This document shows, in pieces, positions 1 through 6,024 of a stretch of DNA of 14,028 bases. Where the stretch lies: contig JAFXMP010000106.1 in the NCBI GenBank assembly GCA_017530275.1, positions 1 through 14,028 of the forward strand. Direction: 5' to 3'. Positions within the stretch are counted from its first letter, which is position 1; each line of letters begins with the position of its first letter. Origin of the DNA: Clostridia bacterium. GTDB taxonomy: Bacteria > Bacillota_A > Clostridia > Christensenellales > Aristaeellaceae. Made by a program: the position numbers and the translations under genes. The notes beneath the pieces were generated by a model. It was not told the DNA's origin, did not search any database, and was given only the letters and a program-made list of their open reading frames with translations.

Positions 1-785
1 GTCTCGTTGGGCTGGCCCTTGAGCTTTTCCAGCAGCTCGCGCTGCTTCTTCTGCTCTTCCATTTTCTTGAGCAGATGAGCCTTGGTGTCGGTGTCGGCTT
101 CCACCACCACGCTGCCGGTGCCGCCGTCAATGATCACTTCCCGGCCCTCATACTCAGGCTTTAACTGATTGCCCACGCCGATGATGGCGGGGATGCCCAT
201 GGTGCGGGCCAGGATCGCCGTATGGCTGGAGCCGGAGCCGCCCTCGGTGACGAAGCCCAAAATCTTGCTCTTATCCAGCTGCACGGTCTCGCTGGGAGCC
301 AGGTCGTCCGCCGCCAGGATCACGGGCACGGGAGAATCGATGCCCCCCTGCACCACGCCGGTGAGGGCGGAAATGATGCGGCCGGACACGTCCTTCACGT
401 CGGCGGCGCGGGCCTGGAAGTAAGCGTCCTCCATGGCGGCGAACATTTCGGCGAACTGGGCGGCGGTATCGGTGACGGCGGCTTCGGCGTTGAGCTTGTT
501 TTCCTGAATGGCGGTCTGGATGGCTTCTTCATATTCCATGTCTTCCGCCATCATCTGGTGGGTTTCAAAGAGCAGGGCCGCTTCGTCGCCCGCTTCTTCC
601 CGGGCCTTTTCGGCCAGCTCGCCCAGCTGCTCGATGGCCTTTTCCTGGGCCGCCTTGAAACGGGCCCATTCCGCGTCCACATCCTCCACCTCATAGCGGC
701 GGATGGTGGACTTTGCGCGCTGATAGTAATACAAGGGGCCGATAGCCACGCCGGTGGATACGCCCTTGCCCTGAATGGAAATCAT
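1..785 (-). CDS. ptsI: Enzyme I of the PTS (phosphoenolpyruvate-protein phosphotransferase), N-terminal part
   Basis: Enzyme I takes the phosphoryl group from phosphoenolpyruvate onto a histidine and passes it to HPr in the cytoplasm. The reading frame starts MISIQGKGVSTGVAIGPLY, the usual EI N-terminus, followed by the helical HPr-binding domain (about residues 30-140). The phospho-histidine motif GGSGSSHTAILAR follows, with the active His at residue 188 (codon 224-222), then the swivelling-domain end IDGGTGSVVVEAD. About 261 codons are present; the family is usually about 570 residues, so the PEP-binding barrel lies beyond the left edge. An in-frame ATG at 794 abuts the AGGAGG box, whereas the ATG at 785 sits 9 nt from it, so 785 is preferred. 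It lies 40 nt downstream of the secreted-protein gene with no visible promoter, so it is probably cotranscribed with it. Confidence 0.96.
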   Translation of the reverse strand, partial: MISIQGKGVSTGVAIGPLYYYQRAKSTIRRYEVEDVDAEWARFKAAQEKAIEQLGELAEKAREEAGDEAALLFETHQMMAEDMEYEEAIQTAIQENKLNAEAAVTDTAAQFAEMFAAMEDAYFQARAADVKDVSGRIISALTGVVQGGIDSPVPVILAADDLAPSETVQLDKSKILGFVTEGGSGSSHTAILARTMGIPAIIGVGNQLKPEYEGREVIIDGGTGSVVVEADTDTKAHLLKKMEEQKKQRELLEKLKGQPNE

Positions 786-825
786 GGGGATCATCCTCCT
801 GTTCGTTTATTCGTTTTGGTTGGGG

Positions 826-1443
826 TTATAACCAGAAATACCGTTCTATGATCGCTTCCGCGCTTTCAAAATCGGTGGATGAAGCGCTAAAATCGATCCG
901 GTACTGACCCTTCATCAGGGAAACCTCAATAACACACATACTGACGCCATCTAAGGATTCCTCGATCCGCATGCAGGCCATTTCACGGCCGTCGACAGTG
1001 ATAGAGCCGACTTCCATGGAAACGACTGTAATTCCATAGGATTCCAGGCTTTTCTTGAGCTTCGCATTTTCCATCTTATACATCGTCCGAAAGCCCAGCG
1101 CATGATAAAGCCCTGCCGCGGCGCCCTCGTTCGTGATCACGGACATTGCGCTTTCCTTGCCTTCGTCCGCTATTGCCATGAAAAAGCAAAGGGAATCCCG
1201 CTCTTCCATGGCTTTGGAGAAATCCTCGGTGAGAAAATCTTCTGACTTTTCGTAGACGGAGGCGATGTCAGTTTCTGACGCGACCTGCCAGTCGCCAAGA
1301 TGAAAGCCAAAACCTGCATAGGCGTTTTTGTAATCGCCGCCCTCCACGACGCCGATGACGTCCTGCCGCGTTGTTTCCGCGAAAGCCCAGCGGGATGTGA
1401 ACAGCAGCGCCAAAGCCAGGAAAAGCGCCAAGGTTTTTTTCAT
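826..1443 (-). CDS. Small secreted protein of unknown function between ptsH and ptsI
   Basis: I do not recognise the family. The 205-residue product begins MKKTLALFLALALLF, a classic Sec signal peptide, with a probable signal peptidase I site after residue 22 (Ala-Phe-Ala before Glu-Thr-Thr). There is no lipobox cysteine. The mature part of about 183 residues has no further membrane segment. It ends in an alternating strand/helix pattern (YRIDFSASSTDFESAEAII) that faintly recalls small PsbP/DcrB-like domains; this is only an impression. The ATG at 1443 is chosen because AGGAGG lies 8 nt upstream and the signal peptide starts there; a longer in-frame start at 1464 would put seven polar residues before it. 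Its base composition looks less GC-rich than the flanking pts genes. It sits on the ptsH-ptsI strand, behind a terminator hairpin. Confidence 0.8.
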   Translation of the reverse strand: MKKTLALFLALALLFTSRWAFAETTRQDVIGVVEGGDYKNAYAGFGFHLGDWQVASETDIASVYEKSEDFLTEDFSKAMEERDSLCFFMAIADEGKESAMSVITNEGAAAGLYHALGFRTMYKMENAKLKKSLESYGITVVSMEVGSITVDGREMACMRIEESLDGVSMCVIEVSLMKGQYRIDFSASSTDFESAEAIIERYFWL

Positions 1444-1478
1444 ACTTTCTGCCTCCTGGGTCATCGATTCCGTTAGAA

Positions 1479-1517
1479 AACAGAAGGGACGGCTGTCTTT
1501 GCGGGCAGCCGTCCTTC
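1479..1517 (-). terminator. Intrinsic terminator or attenuator after ptsH
   Basis: On the minus strand, 13 nt past the ptsH stop, a 9-bp perfect stem GGACGGCTG/CAGCCGTCC (1506-1514 with 1487-1495, 10-nt loop) can be extended by GAAG/CTTC with one bulge. It is followed by the U-rich run CTTCTGTTTTCT. This would make ptsH the main end of its transcript and let only a fraction of transcripts reach the secreted-protein gene and ptsI. Confidence 0.75.
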
Positions 1518-1527
1518 GGGTTCTGGA

Positions 1528-1785
1528 TTACAGATTGGCCTTGAAGAAGGCTTCAATGGCGGCGGCGGCGGTGTCTTCATCCGCGCCCTCGACAGTGACC
1601 TTCACGGTGTCGCCCTGCTTGATGCCCATGCCCATGAGGGCCATGAGCTTCAAGGCGTTGACGGCCTTTTCACCCTTGATGACGGTGACGGTGGAGGCGT
1701 ACTTCTTGATTTCCTTGACCAGCACGCCGGCGGGACGGGCATGGATGCCAACGGGATCGGTGATGGTGTACTCGAAAGACTTCAT
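1528..1785 (-). CDS. ptsH: Phosphocarrier protein HPr
   Basis: HPr carries phosphate from Enzyme I to the sugar-specific IIA domains. The 85-residue length is normal. The catalytic motif GIHARPAG is present, with His15 and Arg17 at the expected positions. The regulatory Ser46, which HPr kinase/phosphorylase modifies in most Bacillota, is missing: the segment reads VNALKLMALMGMGI, with Lys at residue 46 and no serine nearby. This form would carry sugar phosphate traffic but should not act as a CcpA corepressor through Ser46. The start at 1785 has AGGAGG 8 nt upstream. The gene lies 142 nt after the PTS permease on the same strand and before a terminator hairpin. No convincing promoter was found directly upstream, so read-through from the permease promoter is likely. 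Confidence 0.97.
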   Translation of the reverse strand: MKSFEYTITDPVGIHARPAGVLVKEIKKYASTVTVIKGEKAVNALKLMALMGMGIKQGDTVKVTVEGADEDTAAAAIEAFFKANL

Positions 1786-1799
1786 GATTCAATCCTCCT

Positions 1800-1832
1800 A
1801 AATTATTCTTTCCGCACTACACGGAATAATTT
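1800..1832 (-). promoter_or_regulatory. Hairpin directly upstream of the ptsH ribosome binding site
   Basis: An inverted repeat AATTATT (1801-1807) / AATAATT (1825-1831), with an inner CCG/CGG (1812-1814, 1822-1824) and a 4-nt bulge, ends just before the AGGAGG of ptsH. In RNA it would be a stem-loop bordering the Shine-Dalgarno sequence. A role in translation or mRNA stability is possible but is inferred only from position. Confidence 0.35.
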
Positions 1833-1843
1833 TCAGTGTTTGG

Positions 1844-1917
1844 ATTACTCCCTTATTGCTTTCTCGGAGGGGGCCTGGGGGAACCGCTCTTTGGCATCCA
1901 AAGAGCGGTTCCCCCAG
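1844..1917 (-). repeat. Palindromic repeat element, copy 1
   Basis: Bases 1875-1917 form a perfect 20-bp palindrome with a 3-nt loop (CTGGGGGAACCGCTCTTTGG on the left arm). Reading on the minus strand it is followed by a tail GCCCCCTCCGAGAAAGC and ATAAGGGAGTAAT. A second copy with matching tail lies at 12361-12438. Copy 1 starts 11 nt after the stop codon of the PTS permease gene. No U-run follows it, so it is not a typical intrinsic terminator; a REP-like element or mRNA 3'-end stabiliser fits better. Confidence 0.8.
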
Positions 1918-1927
1918 AAAAACTTCC

Positions 1928-3781
1928 TTACTTTGCGCCGCACTCGACGCCTTCCAGGTCGTCGGAGTTGGTGAGCAGGACGGCCACGGTATCGGAGTAA
2001 CCGGCGGCCTTGATCTTGGCGCGGTCGAAGATGATGAGGGGCTGGCCCGCTTTCACGGCGTCGCCTTCCTTGACGAGGCAGGTGAAGCCGTCGCCCTTCA
2101 TGTTGACGGTATCCACGCCCACGTGGATGAGCATTTCCATGCCGTTGGCTTCAATGCCCACGGCGTGCTGGCTTTCAGCCACGGAGGAAATGGTTCCGTC
2201 AAAGGGCGCGACCACCTTATCGTCGGCGGGCTGAATGCCCACGCCGTCGCCCAGGACGCCGGAAGCGAAGGTGTCGTCCGGGATCTGTTCACGGGCGATA
2301 ACGGTGCCTTTCACGGGCTGGAGCACCTGGCCCGCAGCGCAGCGGATGACGCTGACGGTGGGTACTTCAATGGCGGGAGTAGCGGGAGCAGCGGGGGCTG
2401 GAGCCTCGGCCTCGGGCTGTTCTTCCTTCCAGATGACGGTGGTGATGGCGAAAGCGATACCCGCGGAGATCAGCAGTTCGATCACATACACAGGGATGTT
2501 GTTGATGGCCAGCAGGCCGGGGATGCCGGTGACGCCGTAGGTGGTAGCGCCAAGGCCCGTGAGAGAACCGAAGATCGCGCCGACGGCGCCGCCGATGACG
2601 CCAGCGATGAAGGGCTTCATGAAGCGGAAGTTCACACCGAAGATGGCGGGTTCCGTAATGCCCAGGGAAGCCGAGAGGGATGAGGGCAGGGCCACGGACT
2701 TTAGCTTCGCGTTGCGGCACTTGACGGCTACGGCCAAGCAGGCGCCGAACTGGGCAAAGTTGGCGGCGGAGGCGATGGGCATCCAGATATTGAGCCCCAA
2801 GGCCCCTGACAGCATGCCTGCCTCGATGACGTTGTACATATGGTGCAGGCCCATGACCACGGTCCAGGGATACAGAGCGCCCATGACCAGCGCGCCGATG
2901 CCGCCGGTGGAGGTCACCAGCCATTCAGCGCCGGTGAGCACCCAGTTCTCCAGGATGGAGAAGATGGGGCCGATGACCACGAAGGTGGCGAAAGCAGTCA
3001 CAAGAACGGTGACGATGGGGGTGACGAACAGGTCGATCATTTCCGGCACATGCTTATGGAGCCACTTTTCAACGGTGGACATGAGCAGCACCGCTAAGAT
3101 CACCGGGATCACGTGGCCCTGATAGCCTACCTGGGAGATGGAGAAGATACCCAAGTCCCATACAGCCGGCTGGTTGGTGGGGGTAACGGTCCAGGCGTTC
3201 ATGAGGGCGGGGTGCACCATCATGATACCGATAACGCCGCCAAGGAAGATGTTGCCGCCGAACACTCTGGCGGAGGAAATGGCCACCAGCACGGGCAGCA
3301 GGGCGAATGCGGTGTTGGCCACCATATCCAGGAAGCCGAACCAGCCGCTTTCCGCAAAGGAGGGAATGGCTTTGGCCAAAGCTTCCACCAGACCCATCAT
3401 CAGACCGGAGGCCACGATGGCGGGCAAGATGGGCACGAACACGTCGCCGGGCGTCTTGAGGATCTTCTTCCACAAGGGCATCTTGGAAGCGGCGGCCGCT
3501 TTCACGTCGTCCTTGGTGGCGGCGGAAGCGCCGGTGACGGACAGGAACTCATCGTAGACCTTGTTCACGGTGCCGGTGCCGATGATGAGCTGAAGCTGGC
3601 CGTTGGATTCAAACATGCCCTTTACGCCGTCAACGTTTTCCAGCACCTTCTTGTTTACCTTGCTGTTGTCCGCGATGACAAGACGCAGTCGGGTGGCGCA
3701 GTGCGCCGCGCTGATCACGTTGGAACCGCCACCGATATTGGCCGCGATTTCCTCGGCGCACTTTCTGTAGTCGAGAGCCAT
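1928..3781 (-). CDS. PTS sugar permease IIBCA, glucose/sucrose/beta-glucoside family
   Basis: This membrane permease imports and phosphorylates a sugar. Domains in order: IIB (residues about 1-85) with active-site Cys28 in SAAHCATRLRL; IIC (about 105-455), a multi-span membrane domain with GLHHMYNVIEAG and GITEPAIFGVNFRF; then an Ala/Pro/Glu-rich linker (AEAPAPAAPATPAIE); and IIA (about 485-617). In IIA, QHAVGIEANGMEMLIHVGVDTV-type sequence carries the paired histidines near 539 and 553, the latter the phosphorylation site. The 617-residue length is normal for fused BglF-type permeases. The IIC motifs look closest to sucrose/trehalose-type permeases, but the substrate cannot be fixed because no glycosidase or regulator gene adjoins it. 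AGGAGG lies about 8 nt before the ATG. A strong promoter and a leader hairpin lie upstream. Confidence 0.93.
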   Translation of the reverse strand: MALDYRKCAEEIAANIGGGSNVISAAHCATRLRLVIADNSKVNKKVLENVDGVKGMFESNGQLQLIIGTGTVNKVYDEFLSVTGASAATKDDVKAAAASKMPLWKKILKTPGDVFVPILPAIVASGLMMGLVEALAKAIPSFAESGWFGFLDMVANTAFALLPVLVAISSARVFGGNIFLGGVIGIMMVHPALMNAWTVTPTNQPAVWDLGIFSISQVGYQGHVIPVILAVLLMSTVEKWLHKHVPEMIDLFVTPIVTVLVTAFATFVVIGPIFSILENWVLTGAEWLVTSTGGIGALVMGALYPWTVVMGLHHMYNVIEAGMLSGALGLNIWMPIASAANFAQFGACLAVAVKCRNAKLKSVALPSSLSASLGITEPAIFGVNFRFMKPFIAGVIGGAVGAIFGSLTGLGATTYGVTGIPGLLAINNIPVYVIELLISAGIAFAITTVIWKEEQPEAEAPAPAAPATPAIEVPTVSVIRCAAGQVLQPVKGTVIAREQIPDDTFASGVLGDGVGIQPADDKVVAPFDGTISSVAESQHAVGIEANGMEMLIHVGVDTVNMKGDGFTCLVKEGDAVKAGQPLIIFDRAKIKAAGYSDTVAVLLTNSDDLEGVECGAK

Positions 3782-3809
3782 AGATTACCCCTCCTTTATT
3801 TCTTTTGAA

Positions 3810-3845
3810 GAATTTGTCTATCCTGGGAGAGTTTCCGACAAATCC
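3810..3845 (-). promoter_or_regulatory. Leader hairpin of the PTS permease mRNA
   Basis: Between the promoter and the ATG, the minus-strand RNA reads GGATTTGTC (3845-3837), an 18-nt loop, and GACAAATTC (3818-3810), pairing over 9 bp with one wobble. Position and the GGAT start recall the RNA antiterminator sites of BglG/LicT/GlcT-type regulators that control such permeases. However, no overlapping U-tract terminator is visible and no antiterminator gene is in the window, so the role is open. Confidence 0.4.
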
Positions 3846-3860
3846 ACCAATTCTTAAGTC

Positions 3861-3889
3861 ATTATACTGGATTATCCGCATCGTGTAAA
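3861..3889 (-). promoter_or_regulatory. Sigma-A-type promoter of the PTS permease
   Basis: On the minus strand, TTTACA (3889-3884) is separated by exactly 17 nt from a perfect TATAAT (3866-3861). Transcription would begin near 3854, giving a leader of about 70 nt that contains the hairpin at 3810-3845. Confidence 0.8.
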
Positions 3890-3942
3890 TAGATAATTTT
3901 TGCGTATTTTGCACAAATCGGAGAATAAGAGATAGAAAAACA

Positions 3943-4767
3943 TCAAATTAAGCCCAGCTTTTCAAAAGCCCAGTACAGGCCGTCCGCCGCCACGGCGGGG
4001 CACACCAGATCGCTGATTTCCTTTAATTTGGGGCTTCCGTTATCCATGCAAACGGAATAGCCCACCGTCTGAATCATTTCCAGATCGTTCATGCTGTCGC
4101 CGAAGCCGAAGGTGTCCTCGATGGGAATGCCGAAATAGTCCGCCACGATCTTCACGCCCCGGCCCTTATCGAATTTCCGGTTGATCAGCTCGCCGTTCAG
4201 GCATTGATGAGCGGCCACGTCCTGCACAACGAAATTGTAGTTCTTCTCCAGCGCCTGCCGGGCGGGTTCCAATTGATCCATGGTTTTGCACATGAACACG
4301 ATCTTGTAAATGGGGCTGCCGTCGTATTCCGCCATGGGGCGGATGTTCAGCTGCTCCGCCAGGGCCTTGCGCCAGCGCACCAGTTCGCTGTTGCCCTCCC
4401 CCGCCCGGGCCAGGAATTCGCCCAAATCCTCGTCGCCCCAGGTGGTGTCCTTCGCCTCAATGGTGCGGAATACGCCCTGATCCTTCAGCAGCCGCATGCC
4501 GGTTTCAAAGTCCTCCTGGGGCATGGGGCAGTCAAACAGCACCTTATCCCCGGCGAACACATAGCCGCCCGCCCCCGCCACGGCCCCTTCAAAGCCCAGA
4601 GCCAGCACCGGGGCCAGCATGCCGGGATTGCGCCCCGTGCAAAGGAACACCAAGTGCCCGTTGGCCTGGGCCTGCCGGATGGCTTTCATGGCGCTTTCCG
4701 GCGGCACGTTGCTGCCCGCAGGCGTCAAAGTTCCGTCAATATCCAAAAATATCAGCTTCCGTTTCAT
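3943..4767 (-). CDS. Cof-type HAD-superfamily phosphatase (subclass IIB)
   Basis: A cytoplasmic HAD hydrolase that probably dephosphorylates a small phosphorylated metabolite such as a sugar phosphate; the exact substrate is unknown. All four HAD motifs are visible: DIDGTL (Asp9 nucleophile, Asp11 acid/base), CTGR (Thr44), the motif III lysine at about 201 in KFDKG, and GFGDSMNDLEM (221-231) with the Mg-binding Asp224 and Asp228. The long insert between motifs II and III is the IIB (Cof) cap. The length of 274 residues is normal. The AGGAG touches the ATG, which is unusually close; an upstream AAAGGCGG may help. It has its own promoter and lies 161 nt before the PTS permease on the same strand, so a role in clearing sugar phosphates is plausible but inferred. 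Confidence 0.92.
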   Translation of the reverse strand: MKRKLIFLDIDGTLTPAGSNVPPESAMKAIRQAQANGHLVFLCTGRNPGMLAPVLALGFEGAVAGAGGYVFAGDKVLFDCPMPQEDFETGMRLLKDQGVFRTIEAKDTTWGDEDLGEFLARAGEGNSELVRWRKALAEQLNIRPMAEYDGSPIYKIVFMCKTMDQLEPARQALEKNYNFVVQDVAAHQCLNGELINRKFDKGRGVKIVADYFGIPIEDTFGFGDSMNDLEMIQTVGYSVCMDNGSPKLKEISDLVCPAVAADGLYWAFEKLGLI

Positions 4768-4833
4768 CTCCTGTTCCGCCTTTCCAGTTTTTTTCGCCGC
4801 GGCAAGGAAAACACGCCGCCAGCATGTAGTTTC

Positions 4834-4862
4834 ATTATATCATCCGCATTAAAAAAAGGCAA
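4834..4862 (-). promoter_or_regulatory. Promoter of the HAD phosphatase gene
   Basis: On the minus strand TTGCCT (4862-4857), a 17-nt spacer and a perfect TATAAT (4839-4834) preceded by TGA (extended -10) lie about 67 nt upstream of the ATG. It is divergent from the T-box promoter at 4934-4962. Confidence 0.7.
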
Positions 4863-4933
4863 TCACCAGTCAAAAGATAGAAAACGAAGAAAAAAGCCGA
4901 AGTCAAAAAACAATTGAAATACAGCGGCGCATA

Positions 4934-4962
4934 TTGACAAGCGCCTGAAACTATGTTACGCT
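4934..4962 (+). promoter_or_regulatory. Promoter of the T-box-controlled ECF operon
   Basis: A perfect TTGACA (4934-4939) is followed after 17 nt by TACGCT (4957-4962), preceded by TGT to give an extended -10 (TGTTACGCT). The start would be near 4970, just before the T-box stem I. Confidence 0.6.
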
Positions 4963-4969
4963 TTATCCT

Positions 4970-5239
4970 GATAAAGCAAACCTTTGAAGCGAAGATCAAA
5001 CCGGAAGGGGCGCCTACAGAGAGCGGGGGCAGCTGGAAACCCGCGGAAGGTTCGCCGGCAAATGGATCGCTGAGGGAAAGGGGAACGGAAGCGGCGCTTC
5101 TCAGTATCCGGACCGTGTGCTCGCGTTAAGGGCAGAGGATGTGTTGGCATCCTCGTGAGAGTGAACCGGCAACGGTTCAACGAAGGTGGTACCATGGGTT
5201 TGTGAATACAAGCTCGTCCTTTGGCGGACGGGCTTTTTT
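4970..5239 (+). promoter_or_regulatory. T-box leader, tryptophan specifier (TGG)
   Basis: A T-box senses the charging state of one tRNA and lets transcription continue when that tRNA is uncharged. Stem I is formed by AGCGA/TCGCT (4988-4992, 5067-5071) and CCGG/CCGG (5001-5004, 5055-5058), with AGAGAG and a distal CGGG/CCCG stem holding GCTGG (GNUG type). The specifier loop opposite 4993-5000 holds CAAATGGA. The codon TGG (5063-5065), followed by A and then the lower helix, sits where known leaders carry their specifier. Further hairpins are at about 5089-5101, 5135-5155 and 5163-5178. The T-box itself is GAAGGTGGTACC (5182-5193); its AAGG pairs with CCTT (5218-5221) and ATGGG with CTCGT to form the antiterminator. 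ATG read one base earlier (Met) is a weaker alternative. The TGGT acceptor bulge would pair best with a tRNA carrying A73. Confidence 0.9.
5210..5239 (+). terminator. T-box intrinsic terminator
   Basis: AGCTCGTCC (5211-5219) pairs with GGACGGGCT (5226-5234) over 9 bp including one wobble, with a 6-nt loop, and is followed by a run of T (5234-5239). Its left arm overlaps the antiterminator's 3' strand, so the two folds exclude each other. Confidence 0.9.
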
Positions 5240-5339
5240 CATTCCCCGCCTTCCCTCTTTCTCAATCGCCGGAGCGGCGTCCGGCGTGCCAACAGCACTA
5301 CATTTTCCATATCAAAGGAAGAGAAAGGAAGGTATCCCC

Positions 5340-5879
5340 ATGGCTGAAAAGAGAATCGTGAACACTCAGGAAAAGAAAGGCTTTTCCATCCAGGATCTGA
5401 TCCTGGTGGCCGTACTGCTGGCCGCCGGGGCCGTGCTCAAGCTGTTCGTGGGCAGCGTGGTCAATTTCTTCGGCATGAAGCCCAACTTCATCATTGCTTC
5501 CTACTGCCTGGCGATCCTGCTGGTGCGGCCCAATCTGGCAGGCTGCGCTGTCATCGGCATCCTGGCCGGGGCCATCTGTCAGTTCCTGCCCGGCACCCCG
5601 TACCTGAACTTCATTTCCGAGCTGCTGGGCGCGGTAGCCATGTTCTTCATGATGAAAGTGCCCTTCAAGTTTGGCAAACTGGACCTGAATCCCCTGCTTT
5701 CCACCTTCGTGTCCACTGTGATTTCCGGCGGCAGCTTCGTTGTTTGCCTGTTTGTGTTCATGCACATGGAAACCAGCGGCCTGGTGGCCTACATCCCCAT
5801 CGTGCTTGGCACCGCCGCCATCGGCAGCGTACTGGTGCAGGTGTTGTATATGCCCTTGCAGAAAGTGCTGAAGAAGTAA
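5340..5879 (+). CDS. ECF transporter S component, TrpP-like (predicted tryptophan or aryl compound uptake)
   Basis: The substrate-binding membrane subunit of an energy-coupling-factor importer. It has 179 residues and about six hydrophobic segments (roughly 19-40, 48-63, 66-84, 90-105, 118-142 and 148-170), the normal size and topology. The segment FFGMKPNFIIASYCLAILL and the following VIGILAGAICQFLPG resemble the tryptophan transporter TrpP as I remember it; this is by eye, not by alignment. Tryptophan, or a related indole or aryl acid, is inferred from that likeness and from the TGG T-box upstream. The start at 5340 is chosen because AAAGGAAGG lies 7 nt upstream; longer in-frame starts would lie inside the T-box terminator. 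It is followed by the ATPases and T protein of the same transporter after a 145-nt gap holding an inverted-repeat element. Confidence 0.85.
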   Translation: MAEKRIVNTQEKKGFSIQDLILVAVLLAAGAVLKLFVGSVVNFFGMKPNFIIASYCLAILLVRPNLAGCAVIGILAGAICQFLPGTPYLNFISELLGAVAMFFMMKVPFKFGKLDLNPLLSTFVSTVISGGSFVVCLFVFMHMETSGLVAYIPIVLGTAAIGSVLVQVLYMPLQKVLKK

Positions 5880-5890
5880 GAGACTATTTA

Positions 5891-6003
5891 GAGTTGAGGG
5901 TTGAGAGTAAAGAGTTGAGATTTATATTGTGTTCGTTTTGATTCCGCCATTTTGCCAGGAACAGAAAGCGCTGTCACGATAAATCTCCACTCTCAACTCT
6001 CTC
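5891..6003 (+). repeat. Purine-rich inverted-repeat element A
   Basis: The left side (5891-5925) is a run of GAGTTGAG-like units; the right side (5979-6003) carries the complement. Perfect pairs are GAGATTTAT/ATAAATCTC (5917-5925, 5979-5987) and GTTGAGAGT/ACTCTCAAC (5900-5908, 5989-5997), enclosing about 53 nt. It fills most of the gap between the S component and the first ATPase gene. No T-run follows, so it is not a standard terminator. It resembles a small non-autonomous inverted-repeat element. Confidence 0.55.
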
Positions 6004-6024
6004 CCTCGAAAGGAGTCCCTTCCC

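Noticed and set aside
1875..1917. Palindrome copy 1 as an intrinsic terminator of the PTS permease gene
   Set aside because: The stem is strong, but no run of U follows in the direction of transcription (the next bases are GCCCCCTCC), and an unrelated location carries the same element with the same tail.
1856..2683. A 275-codon plus-strand open frame opposite the PTS permease
   Set aside because: It begins inside the palindromic repeat, is rich in Asp/Gly/His as expected from reversed codons, and overlaps the IIA and IIC domains of a clear gene.
5051..5053. TTC (Phe) as the T-box specifier
   Set aside because: It is followed by G and the CCGG helix, so it mimics the pattern, but it lies only about 15 nt from the distal GCTG loop, about one helical turn too close for tRNA reading. 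TGG at 27 nt fits.
5139..5339. A 67-codon N-terminal extension of the ECF S component
   Set aside because: It would begin upstream of the T-box antiterminator and translate through the terminator hairpin. The ATG at 5340 has a good ribosome binding site and a normal N-terminus.
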